Of a stretch of 64,000 nucleotides of DNA, positions 11,173-20,787 are shown one piece after another. Every line of letters starts with the position of its first letter. Position 1 is the stretch's first letter. A program made the position numbers and the translations under genes. The stretch spans positions 12,607,198-12,671,197 of the forward strand of contig JAKOON010000011.1 of assembly GCA_022577435.1 (NCBI GenBank), read 5' to 3'. Under the pieces are notes generated by a model. The model searched no databases, had not been told where the DNA came from, and worked only from the letters and a program-made list of their open reading frames with translations. This DNA comes from Embiotoca jacksoni. Taxonomy: Eukaryota > Chordata > Actinopteri > Embiotocidae.

Positions 11173-13289
11173 ACTCACGGCCTTGGCGTGCTGAGCGTGC
11201 ACGACATCGCTGAACTGCAGCAGAGCCTGAAACTGGTTGTTTCTGGTGAACGTGATGATCTTCAGCACCGAGCCGAATTTACTGAAGATCTGAGGACGCA
11301 CAGCGAAACTTTATTGAAACAAACAAACAAACGTCAATAATAAACGACGACGACGACGATGATGACGAGAGCTGCGTTGACCTGCTGCAGGACCTCCAGG
11401 GTCACCGGGTAAAATAAATTCTCCACGATGATTCTCAGGACGGGAGTCTGACCCGGAGCTAAGCCCCGCCCCTCGCCTCCTGAAGCCATGTTCCCAGAAT
11501 GCACAGCTGTGGCGTGCAGCGCCGCCTGAGATCTCTGTCAACAAACCAACAAACAAATGGGATTATTCAGGTGTAAATTATTCAGTTGGTTCACTGTTGT
11601 AGATTTGAATAAATTATCTTCTTATTGTCTTTTATTCCCTCGTTTCAAGATTTTCTGATTCTGAACGTTAAAAACGTCAGACAACTCCTGCGTTATCGGT
11701 TTTTTTTTGTGGTTTTTTTTAATGTTTCCTGGACAGAAATTTGACACGCGGACATTTACCTCATAAAAAGCCCCGAAAAAGTTGAAGTGGGCGGAGCTTG
11801 ACTGAACTCCTCACCTGATTGGTCAGATTGTCGGTCTTGAGCTCGCGGTGGGTGGAGAACTGGATGAAGACTGGCTGGTTCCTGACGGTGGGCGCGGTCG
11901 AGGTGTAGTAGTTCACCATGGTAACAGCAGCTTCCTCCGAAGACATCTCTAAAAACGCCTGAAAACAAAAACGAGGAAAGCGGTCAGCCTTTAGCGGTGA
12001 GGTGTTATTAGTTAGCCGTGAGCGGTTACCTGATTCTTGGCCGTGAGCGTGATCAGTTTACTAACTCGGCCGAAGGGAAGCGCGAGATCGAGAACTTCCT
12101 CTTCGGAAACGTCAGCGGGAAGCCGACGCAGGTGAAGGACCCGAGAAGGAACGCACTGAGCACGCTCGGAAACACACAGCCTATCAGCGCCATCCACTGG
12201 AGGAAGACAGAAACGTACAGGTGAACGGACAGACAGCTGTTAGGAGACAGACAGACAGACAGACAGAAAGACAGACAGACTCACCTGTGGACAGGTGGGC
12301 GGAGCTCATGTTCTCAGAGCCGACCAACAAACTGAAGTCTGATTCCTGCAGACAAACACAATGAAGTGTCCGTCAGTCAATTTATTGATTTCTCTGATTT
12401 ATTGATTTCTCTGATTTATTGATTCCTCTGATATATGATGTGTTAATTTATTGATTTCTCTGATTTATTGATTTCTCTGATATATGATGTATTAATTTAT
12501 TAATTTCTCTGATTTTTTTTTTTTTTTTTTTTAATTCTCAGATTCAGGCTTGATGAACTTCCTGAATCTGAGTTTCTGACTGTCGATGGAAAAACGAGAG
12601 GTGAAGTGATTTATCATCCAAAATATTTTAATTAACCGATCAGTTGATTGATTGGCTCGTTAAAGGCAGACTATTGATTAACTAATTGTTAAGCAGCCGC
12701 TTGTTAAAAAAAATATAAATCAACATGTGGAACGAAAAGATGATTTTATTTGATATTGATAAACGATTCAAATGTTTATTGATTATGTTGATTAGTGTTT
12801 GTCTCTTCTTGAACTAAAACTCATTCATTCTCGGTTTTCACAGTAAAGTGGATCCTCCGGAGGTTCAGACAAACATGATCACGTTTTACACGGTTTGAAT
12901 TTATTCAGTTTAATAACACGTTAAAACTCCGTGTGAAACGAAATAACTCATCAATCAAACGTCCATGAACGTGAACACGCAATCATCGCGAGATTTCGGC
13001 CAATCAACCCCCGCTGGCGACACTAATCCAAAACAGAAGCAGCACGGGCGAAACACGGCGTGTAAGTAACGGTAACAGCAGCGGCAGGGGGCCGTTTTAG
13101 TAAACAAGTAAACAACAACAAACAAGGGGTGGTGGGGGGGGGGTAGGGGTGGCGAGGGGGGGGGGGTGACAAGAGGCTCGCGCAGGTGCGGTTTAGTCAC
13201 CAAGGAAACGCGAGGGAGGAAGGAGGGAAAATCAGCGGCGTGAATGTTCGGGAAAGGTTCGGGAGGCTTTCGCGCGCTTACCAGTCCAT
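7133..13289 (-). CDS. ptbp3: polypyrimidine tract-binding protein 3 (14 coding exons found)
   Basis: Nuclear RNA-binding splicing regulator with four RRM domains. Exons (minus, 5' to 3'): 13289-13282 (start ATG, 8 nt), 12345-12285, 12196-12030, 11958-11815, 11534-11382, 11289-11179, 11063-10910, 10661-10602, 10245-10133, 9974-9941, 9851-9759, 9082-8860, 8719-8642, 7265-7133. From 12345 the model is 508 codons in one frame. RRM1 runs from 'RVLHLRRLPADVSEEE', RRM2 from 'PVLRIIVENLFYPVTLEVLQ', RRM3 from 'VLLVSNLNPE', RRM4 from 'ATLHLSNIP', and it ends 'HLRVSFSKSTI'. Residues such as 'SEEAAVTMVNYYT', 'RELKTDN' and 'TVKAFKFFQ' favour PTBP3 over PTBP1 or PTBP2, and the ugcg/hsdl2 flanks agree. Exon 1 and the 12345 exon are out of phase, so a small exon of 3n+1 bases was not located. 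Skipping it would expose the internal ATG at 12309. Confidence 0.92.
9941..9974 (-). other. ptbp3: ptbp3 34-nt frame-shifting exon, perfect branch site
   Basis: This is exactly 34 bases, encoding 'SVSPHCLFILFG' across its junctions. It is flanked by CTGCAG and GTAAGA. In mammalian PTBP1 and PTBP2 the homologous 34-nt exon is skipped under PTB control, which shifts the frame and triggers nonsense-mediated decay. The acceptor region has a perfect minus-strand TACTAAC (plus 9999-10005), with its branch adenosine 26 bases before the exon, and a run of about 18 T upstream of it (plus A-run 10008-10026). Length and phase are seen directly. Autoregulation here is inferred from the family. Confidence 0.85.
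10667..10736. repeat. (CA)35 microsatellite in ptbp3 intron, (UG)n in the transcript
   Basis: A pure CA run of about 70 bases. In the ptbp3 transcript it reads (UG)n and stands five bases before the acceptor TTTCAG of the 60-nt exon 10661-10602, taking the place of the polypyrimidine tract. Confidence 0.9.
11112..11168. repeat. (GT)28 microsatellite in ptbp3 intron, (CA)n in the transcript
   Basis: This fills half of the 115-base intron between exons 11289-11179 and 11063-10910. In the sense of ptbp3 it is (CA)n, a preferred hnRNP L binding sequence. Confidence 0.9.
12245..12280. repeat. (ACAG)n microsatellite
   Basis: About nine imperfect ACAG units in a ptbp3 intron, directly downstream of the donor of exon 12345-12285. 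Confidence 0.85.
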
Positions 13290-14849
13290 GGTCCGCGAGG
13301 AGGAAGAGTAGCAGAGGAAGAGTTGTTTTGGTCGGCGAGCCTCCGCAGCCAGGCAGCGGGAACAACGAGCTCACTTCCCGTTTGGTGACATCACGGCAGA
13401 ACATGGCGGCTCGCGGACACGCCTCGGATTCAAAATAAGATCAAATAAAATAAAGGAAAAAAAAATAAGTGAAACTCCGGGAAAAAAAAAAAAAAAAAGG
13501 ATTCAAACGGAACCGAATAAGCAATAAAAAAAATTTAAAAAAAAAAAAATTGTTTTCCTGTTTGGAATAAATATGTATTTATTACATTAATTATTACTAC
13601 TTTGGTTTATTCAGTAAGCACATACATTATTATAGTGCATGTGTGTTTAGAACGTTTCAAAAAGAAGAAAATTTCAATAAATCCATGTTATTGAATTTAG
13701 TTTAATATTTGTGAATATTATTTCCACATGATTATAAAGATGCAACAACGTGAAAAATAAGAATACTTTATTTACTTCGTTAACAAACTAAAAGTAACTT
13801 CATTTTTGAAGTTATTCTACTTCAGGTTGTGTAAAATTAAAAGTTAAGTTGCCCTTTATAATGAAATCTGCACTCTTTAACACATTTAAATGGTATATTT
13901 TCGGTATTTTAAATTTTTATAATTTCATTTTTAAGTTCTGGTGTTAAACAAGATAAATTTCATAGATTTTACTGTGTTTGAAATTCACATTCTGCTGGAA
14001 ACGAATCAGAAATAAACAAAAGGCATGGGTTCTCTGAAAAGAGTGAATTATTAAATATAAACACTGAAGACTGTTAAAAGACAATAGGACGGACACTTTT
14101 AATATAAATACTGTGTTTCATTATAATGTCTTCATATTGCTGACAAAGAAACTCTTTATTTATTTGGTACATTTTAGAGTTTTTTTTCACAAATATCAGA
14201 ATTTTAACTTATTTGACGTTTCTTGAAATGAAATCACAGCAGCTTGTTTTCTGCTCTGGCAGCGAATCACACGGAAAGAAAGCCATCATCAAAAAGAAAT
14301 CTTTTCCTGCGGTAGTGTTTCTAAAAATCCATTGCTGGAAAAAATAATGAATGGTTTTAAGTTTTTTTTATTATTATTGCAGAACAAAAGAAAACAGAGT
14401 GCTCTTAAAACATAAAAATAATGTTTGAAATTAAATCAGAACCACTGTGAGCAGCTGCTGATGAGAAATATGAAACTGTTCTTTAAATGAGTTCTTCTTA
14501 ACTTTGCATTAATATTTTATCACATCCATAAACGCTGCACTTCAAATAAATCTAACTCTAATTCAAGTTAATTTTTTTATTTTTTTTATTTTATTTTTTA
14601 AAAGTGTTTACGTTTCTTTCTTTTAAACCTGAGATTCAAACATAACGTCGATCTGATGACGGACATGATCAATCCATAATGAAGTTTGACATGTCATTGA
14701 TCCGGGGAAATCTTAGCCCGCAGACCGGAAGTGGCTGGTGCGTAACATCCGGCTGTGTGGGGGAAGGATTTTTAACTGGGCGAAAGGTGACGAAGACCCG
14801 CTTGCACAGACTGTCCACCTTTTTCTGTTTGACTCACCTGAGAGCGACG
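13290..14849. promoter_or_regulatory. shared ptbp3/hsdl2 upstream region
   Basis: Head-to-head interval between the ptbp3 start ATG (minus) and the hsdl2 start ATG (plus). A CpG-rich patch at about 13250-13430 is the likely ptbp3 promoter and 5' UTR. An adjoining G-rich stretch (about 13125-13165) lies in intron 1. The middle (13440-14640) is AT-rich with no visible gene. The hsdl2 promoter is probably at about 14700-14840. The 150-codon antisense open frame over 12955-13404 is compositional. Confidence 0.55.
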
Positions 14850-15067
14850 ATGCTGCAGAACACGGGGTGAGTGCTCACACCTTTCTGCTCACACACACAC
14901 ACGGAACTCCGCTCAAAAAAAAAACGTCCCGAGCTGTCGCTGCAAACTTTAAAAAAAACACGACAGAAATTGGAGGTTTTAGGATTTTTACTGCAGCCGA
15001 ATTAAGAAGTGAAGCTTCAGTTCAGTTCTCTGCCGTGGTACCTTTGAGCAGCTACTTAAAAAGTTGG

Positions 15068-15102
<35 letters not shown>

Positions 15103-18100
15103 ATGGAGTTTGATAACAGCTGCTCGATCCTCTGGAGCTTTTTGACCTCCTGCACGCAAAAAACTCCGCTCGGAGACCTTTGAATGTTGTTCGGCCTTAA
15201 TAACGCTGCGGTGGTTTTAGTGAATTTATTTTTGGGGCTTCGTATGAGCCGAACTGAGCAGGTAACTCACCTGCTTCAACGCAGCCGGTCTGACCGCGGT
15301 GTCCTGTCACCTGTCAGAAAGACTTTTTAAAATATGGGATTTTTTTGTTTTTATTAGGAGTTTGGTGACAGCAGCTCAGGTGATCATCAGCTGTTGCTTC
15401 TTGTTGAACTCCGTTTTTGGTCCGTCTGTCCCGTCACCTACGAGCAAGGCGTTTTAAAGTCTTGTTTTGTGACAGGAGTGTTTGACATCTAACTCCCCTC
15501 TGTTTTAATTAACTAGTAGAGAGCTCGAAGGCCAACAGCACATTCCTGCATACTAATGCGGTTTTAATTGTTTGTTAACTTGGCGGGAACATTTTGCATT
15601 AAAGGAATTTCTAGTCAAAAAATAATTAGGTTTGTGTTTTGTTGAATGTTTTTGCGTGCAGGGAATTTAAAAAAAAAAAAAAAAGACCTTGACAATTTTA
15701 GTTAAGCGAACAACCAGACAGGCACGGCACTTTCAAAATAAAAGTGTACCATGTTGTCTTCCGTGTGGAGGCTTTTATGATGTAAAATGGAACCGCAAGT
15801 GTACTAAAACCTTTTTGAGCAAACACATTTCGAAGTTACACAACAGTTTAGGACTGCATACATTTAAAAAAAAAAAAAAAAAAACAGTTTCGGGGCAAAC
15901 CGGGTGAAAGCTTGAAGGCAGAATAAATTCAACATTTATTTTTTGAAGATTTTCTTTTTCTTTATTCAAACACAAAAAATGACATCAGAACAACACTTCA
16001 AAATAAAACTGTCAAAAAGCCTAATCCAGATCTTTTACTTTGAACGGATCATTTCTATTACTTTAGCATTTGCGAAATAAAAGCACCTGATCTTTCTGCC
16101 GGTCATCTTTTCTCCTTGTTTGATGAGGATGAGCTGCAGAGTTTCATTTTATTTTGTTTACATGCTGAAGTGTCTTTGGGCAAAGTACTGAACCCCAAGT
16201 TACTCCTGATGGCAGATAAGCAGCATTTAAATGTATTTCATTTAATCACTCAGCCCTATTTAAATAATTTGATCGAAAAAGAAGAGCGTGTCGGGCGGTA
16301 ACGATTATTTTCATTACCTGCAGACAAATATTTTGCCATCAAATCTTTCGGTCAACGTTAACTAGCTTCGCGTAATGAGAGTAGGGTGGGCGAGCATGTT
16401 GGCGAACTGCGTTGTCTCTCCACGTGTTTTTCCAGCAAGCTAGCGGGCTGCACGCTCTTCATCACCGGAGCAAGCCGAGGCATCGGGAAAGCCATCGCGC
16501 TGAAGGCCGCCAGAGACGGAGCCAACGTCGTGATCGCCGCGAAGACCGCCGAGCCGCATCCCAAACTGCCCGGAACCATCTACACCGCGGCTCAGGAGGG
16601 TGAGCGGCAAACTGCTAACGTTCACGTACAGGAGGAGGAGGAGGATGGAGGAGACGGAACCGACGTGCTGCATGAAGTCAGCATGAACTCAAGCGAACAT
16701 TTAGAGAATCCAACGGTCTGCTCCTTTTGACACGTTTCCTCTGTTTCCCGTTTGTTTGTGTACATGCGTGTTGGCCCGTTTCCTTTCTACGGTTGCGTGT
16801 CCCAGTGGAGGCGGCCGGCGGCAAAGCGTTGCCGTGCGTCGTCGACATCCGAGACGAGCAGCAGATCGGAGCGGCGGTTCAGAAAGCCGTCGACACGTTT
16901 GGAGGTAAAGCCGTGTTTCCGACTGAGTATTGACCGGCAGTGACATCATCCCAGCAGTGACATCATCCCAGCAGTGACATCATCCCACCTCGTGTCCTTT
17001 TGATTGGCAGGTATCGACATCCTGGTGAACAACGCCAGCGCCATCAGCTTGACGGGAACTCTGGAGACGCAGATGAAGAAGGTCGACCTGATGTTGGGAG
17101 TCAACCTGAGAGGAACATACCTGACGTATGACGCTGCGCACATACATGTTAACATACGAACAGCTTATTGTGCACACGCGTGTCAGTGACCACGTAGATG
17201 TTTACTGAACATATGATGTTCCTGAACATGTTACCAAAGACCTACATGTTAGTCACATGTATGTGCTCGGTAACATGTTTGTATTTAGTAGCATGTGTGT
17301 CTTCACACGTGTTGCAGATGTGGCGCGACGACCAGATCTGTGTGTCAAATCACACGTCTCCTTGTGACCGTTAATCAGGATTAATCGCTGCGTACGTGTT
17401 ACTTTACTAACGTGTTGCTGCGTACGTGTTACTTTACTAACGTGTTGCTGCGTACGTGTTACTTTACTAACGTGTTGCTGCGTACGTGTTACTTTACTAA
17501 CGTGTTGCTGCGTACGTGTTACTTTACTAACGTGTTGCTGCGTACGTGTTACTTCACTAACGTGTTGCTGCGTACGTGTTACTTTACTAACGTGTTGCTG
17601 CGTACGTGTTACTTTACTAACGTGTTGCTGCGTACGTGTTACTTTACTAACGTGTTGCTGCGTACATGTTACATGTTTTCCAGGTCGAAGCTGGTCCTCC
17701 CTCACCTGCTGAAGAGTCGCAGTCCTCACATCCTGAACCTGTCGCCTCCGCTCAACCTCAACCCCGTCTGGTTCAAGAACCACACAGGTAACCGTAGCAA
17801 CCAGCTGACCAGGTGCCCCATCACGCACCTTTGCATCACTATGATGTCTGTTTTTTTTGGGTTTTTTTCAGCGTATACGATGGCTAAGTACGGAATGTCC
17901 ATGTGCGTCCTGGGAATGGCCGAAGAATTCAGAGGACAGATTGCTGTCAATGCCCTTTGGCCCAAAACTGGTCAGTAACTAAATATTAGCATGCTAACAC
18001 GCTCCCTATTGACTCTCACTGTAAACTAGCATGCTAACAGACTACTCCTTGACTCCCCACGATGCTAACCCCGCTCTGACTGTGTGTTCTTGCTGTAGCG

Positions 18101-19385
18101 ATCCAGACAGCCGCCATGGACATGTTGGGCGGGGATAGTATTGGTAAACAGTGTCGTACAGCTGACATCATGGCAGACGCAGCTTACGTCGTCCTGTCCC
18201 AACCAAAGGACTACACGGGTCACTTCCTGGTAGACGAGGCTGTCCTCAAAGCGCATGGAGTCCAGGACTTTGACCATTACGCTGTCCAACCAGGTGACTG
18301 CATGCTATCTCGGATAACGCTAACCTAGCACAGGTCGTTACAGCCCAGCACTTCCACACACTGTCACGTGGTAATCATGGTGGTCTTTGATTGGTCCACA
18401 GGTCACCCCCTGTTGCCAGACTTCTTCCTGGACGAAACACCGGAGGAACTGGCCCAACAGATGGAGCAGCACGGTAAGTACCACAGAAACTACAGACGCT
18501 GCGAACACTAGCGCTAACACTACTAAACATTACCTTCCTGTGGTAAAGTCATACTGACAGTACTGCTAGTAATAGTAATACTAGTATATATTATTTGTGT
18601 ACAATTACTTTCACTAAACTAAAAATAAAAGTCAAAAACATTAGTTGTTACCAGCCATTCACAACGGATCATTTAATGATGTAAAGCATGACATGACTTG
18701 ATTCCATCGACCCTCTAGCATCGAGTCCACTGACTTGTCGTTTTTCTTGGTCGCTAGGGGCAACCCCAGCCTTCAAACCACCACCAGCATCATCATCCAC
18801 GCCTCCCTCCAGTGGACCAATAGAGGACACGTTTCACCTCATCAGAAGCGTTCTCTCCGACGATGTCGTCAAGTCAACACAGGGCATCTACCAGTTTGAC
18901 CTGTCAGGTAACGACCGCAGTCCGCATGTCTATATAAGGACATCCTGTAGGCGTGTCACTCAAACAAACGTGTTTATGTCCATTTTAGGAGAACATGAAG
19001 GCGTCTGGTTTTTGGACCTGAAGAGCGGCACTGGCAGTGCGGGGCAGGGCCAGCCCCTGGTCAAAGCCGATGTTGTCATGACGATGGACTCCAACGACTT
19101 CACCAAGATGTTCTCAGGTGAGCCGTCCCCTCGGCGACGATTAAAGACGAAAGAACGGCACAGAAACCGCGCGGTGATCTAGGAACTGTTGCAACCATCG
19201 CGCCGACTTCAGAGCGGCGTTGTTTCCATGTTTCCAACAGCCGTGTCTTCTTGGGGTGTTGTTTTTCAGGGAAGCTGAAGCCCACAATGGCCTTCATGAC
19301 AGGGAAGCTGCGCATCAAAGGCGACATGACACTCGCCATCAAACTGGAGAAACTGATGGGCCGCATGAACAAGGCCAAGCTGTGA
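14850..19385 (+). CDS. hsdl2: hydroxysteroid dehydrogenase-like protein 2 (11 exons, 419 aa)
   Basis: Peroxisomal or mitochondrial short-chain dehydrogenase with a C-terminal sterol-carrier-protein-2 domain. Its precise substrate is not settled. Exons: 14850-14866, 16436-16599, 16806-16904, 17011-17125, 17684-17787, 17872-17970, 18099-18293, 18402-18473, 18758-18907, 18989-19117, 19270-19385. They total 1260 bases, against 418 aa for human HSDL2. The Rossmann motif TGASRGIG is near residue 20, 'NNASAISL' follows, and the catalytic YTMAK (Y-x-x-x-K) comes after 'NPVWFKNHTA'. The SCP2 domain starts about residue 300 and holds 'GVWFLDLKSG' and 'PTMAFMTGKLRIKGDM'. A Pro/Ser-rich linker ('KPPPASSSTPPS') joins the two domains. 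The final residues 'NKAKL' are not a classic -SKL but could be a weak PTS1 (AKL). Poly(A) signal AATAAA is at 19466-19471. Intron 4 holds a 30-base minisatellite. Confidence 0.96.
17388..17676. repeat. 30-base minisatellite, about 9.6 copies, hsdl2 intron 4
   Basis: The unit begins 'gctgcgtacgtgttacttta' and is 30 bases long. Nine full copies differ by a single C/T change in one unit (near 17554), followed by a partial copy. Because 30 is divisible by three, it creates repetitive open frames on both strands, which are not genes. The preceding 17130-17300 is a degenerate relative rich in 'acatgtt'. Confidence 0.95.
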
Positions 19386-19465
19386 AACTGAAGCCCCACC
19401 CACAGGCCTTTCAGGCCCCTCCCTCTCACACTCTGAACCTGTACATGTTGCCTTAATCAGACATT

Positions 19466-19471
19466 AATAAA
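19466..19471 (+). other. hsdl2: hsdl2 poly(A) signal
   Basis: AATAAA, 80 bases after the hsdl2 stop, followed by a T/G-rich stretch ('gtgtgtccttttgtc'). This implies a 3' UTR of about 100 bases. Confidence 0.75.
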
Positions 19472-19769
19472 TCTGATCTGAAAACAGAGTGTGTCCTTTT
19501 GTCATGATGTGCCGTTTCTCTGAGGTGTGTCCAGGTGAAGAAGACCATCTGAGACAACCACAGTGAACTGGGTCAGCCTGTCCGGTCCGGTCCGATCTGG
19601 TGGATTTGACTATTGTGAAAGTCTGAGCGGCCCTTGCAGCTGTCGGTCATCGGCCCTCCTGATCTCAGTCCTGATATTTTTACATTAAAGTTTTCGTAAC
19701 GTCAGTTCCTGTCGTCAATGTTCAATTTCAAGTTCTTTGATGAAACACAGATTTCCTCTGGAGAACATT

Positions 19770-20250
19770 GACCTCCAGCTGCACCGTCAACTAACACGCA
19801 CAGATCAAGTGCACAGGACTTCTTTCTCTCGTCTCTGTAATATTAATAAAATCAGTAACATCCTGCCTCAGCATGCTACAGAACAGCTGATCGATCCCGT
19901 TGTTCCTTCCAGGTTGGACTACTGAAACTCCTGGTAACTCTTTAAAAACCCTGCAGCTGATCCAAAATGCTGCAAAGAATACTGACTAGGTTTACCGAGA
20001 GATCAGGTTCCACCTGTTCCATCGACTTCCGGTAAAATCAAGAATGTAATTAGGTTAGGTAGTTACTTTATTAATCCCCGAGGGGACATTTTTTTCGCTA
20101 CAGCAGCATACAGGAAGCAATAGATAATAATAGAATAATAGAAAGCAATAAAATAGCAGTAAAAATATAAAATGCACAGTATATACAGTATAGTATATAT
20201 CTATATATATTATATACAAACAACCAAGAACACAGACAACAGTGTTATTG
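19770..20250 (+). mobile_element. L2-like LINE reverse transcriptase relic plus retroelement tail
   Basis: The frame at 19801-19923 reads 'HATEQLIDPVVPSRLDY', then a stop. After a frame change comes 'LKTLQLIQNAAKNTD', the L2/Maui-type reverse transcriptase signature. Stops and frame shifts make it dead. At 20050-20100 follows 'tactttattaatccccgagg', a tail often seen in fish retroelements, then an A/T-rich run to about 20220. I cannot tell whether the two parts were one insertion. Confidence 0.65.
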
Positions 20251-20787
20251 TTGTGCGATGGATTTTGCCAATTTAAAATTGTGTGGAATGTGGCTTGTTG
20301 TGAGTTAAACCCGGACGCAGTGACCGGGTTAGTTCAAGCCCGGCTTTACTCTCTTATCTGGATTTCTTAATTCTTTTGTGACACGGGACCGAGGATCACC
20401 CGCGTTTTGTACTCCGTGTAACGTGACACCCGAGTTCACCTACTCTTCCTGGCGTAGGACCGAGCAGCCAATCACAGCGGAGAACAGCGGGTCTCCGTGG
20501 TAACGGTGGATCGTTGTGGGGAGGGGCAGCCTCGCGGAGAAACATCGGTGTGAAGATTTAAGTGGTTAACGTCAGTTTTTGATCGACGCACGGTGAGTTT
20601 ATCTGCCCGGTTCTCCGTCCTGTCGGGCTTTACTGTGGGACACAACCAAGCAGAAATTGTTGTCGTTTTGTGTATGTTTGTGTTTGTTTTGTGTATCTTT
20701 GCAGTCATTTTATTGTCTCCGCGGGGCCCCCTGACTCCCTCGTCAAGTCCTTTCTCTAAACACGATTGGTCTGTTTTGCCGTCAGTG
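20251..20787 (+). promoter_or_regulatory. capsl: capsl promoter region with CCAAT box and X-box-like site
   Basis: CCAAT at 20468-20472 is followed by 'gtctccgtggtaac' at 20491-20504. That fits the RFX X-box consensus GTHNYYATRRNAAC with one mismatch (G for A at position 7). The site is about 285 bases before the ATG. CAPSL belongs to the set of genes expressed in ciliated cells, so RFX control is plausible. The transcription start was not determined. Confidence 0.5.

Noticed and set aside
10549..11213. Open frames of Val-Cys or Thr-His repeats
   Set aside because: Translations of CA/GT microsatellites next to real ptbp3 exons.
12955..13404. 149-codon open frame antisense over ptbp3 exon 1 and its flank
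   Set aside because: GC- and C-run-rich composition, no similarity, overlaps the promoter and 5' UTR.
17253..17978. Two long overlapping open frames (191 and 188 codons) on opposite strands
   Set aside because: They are produced by the 30-base minisatellite in hsdl2 intron 4. The product is a repeated decapeptide, and the real exons 17684-17787 and 17872-17970 lie in part of this span.
20593..20787. In-frame extension of capsl exon 1 upstream of 20788
   Set aside because: It begins with a non-ATG codon and has no similarity to CAPSL, whose human start aligns with 20788.
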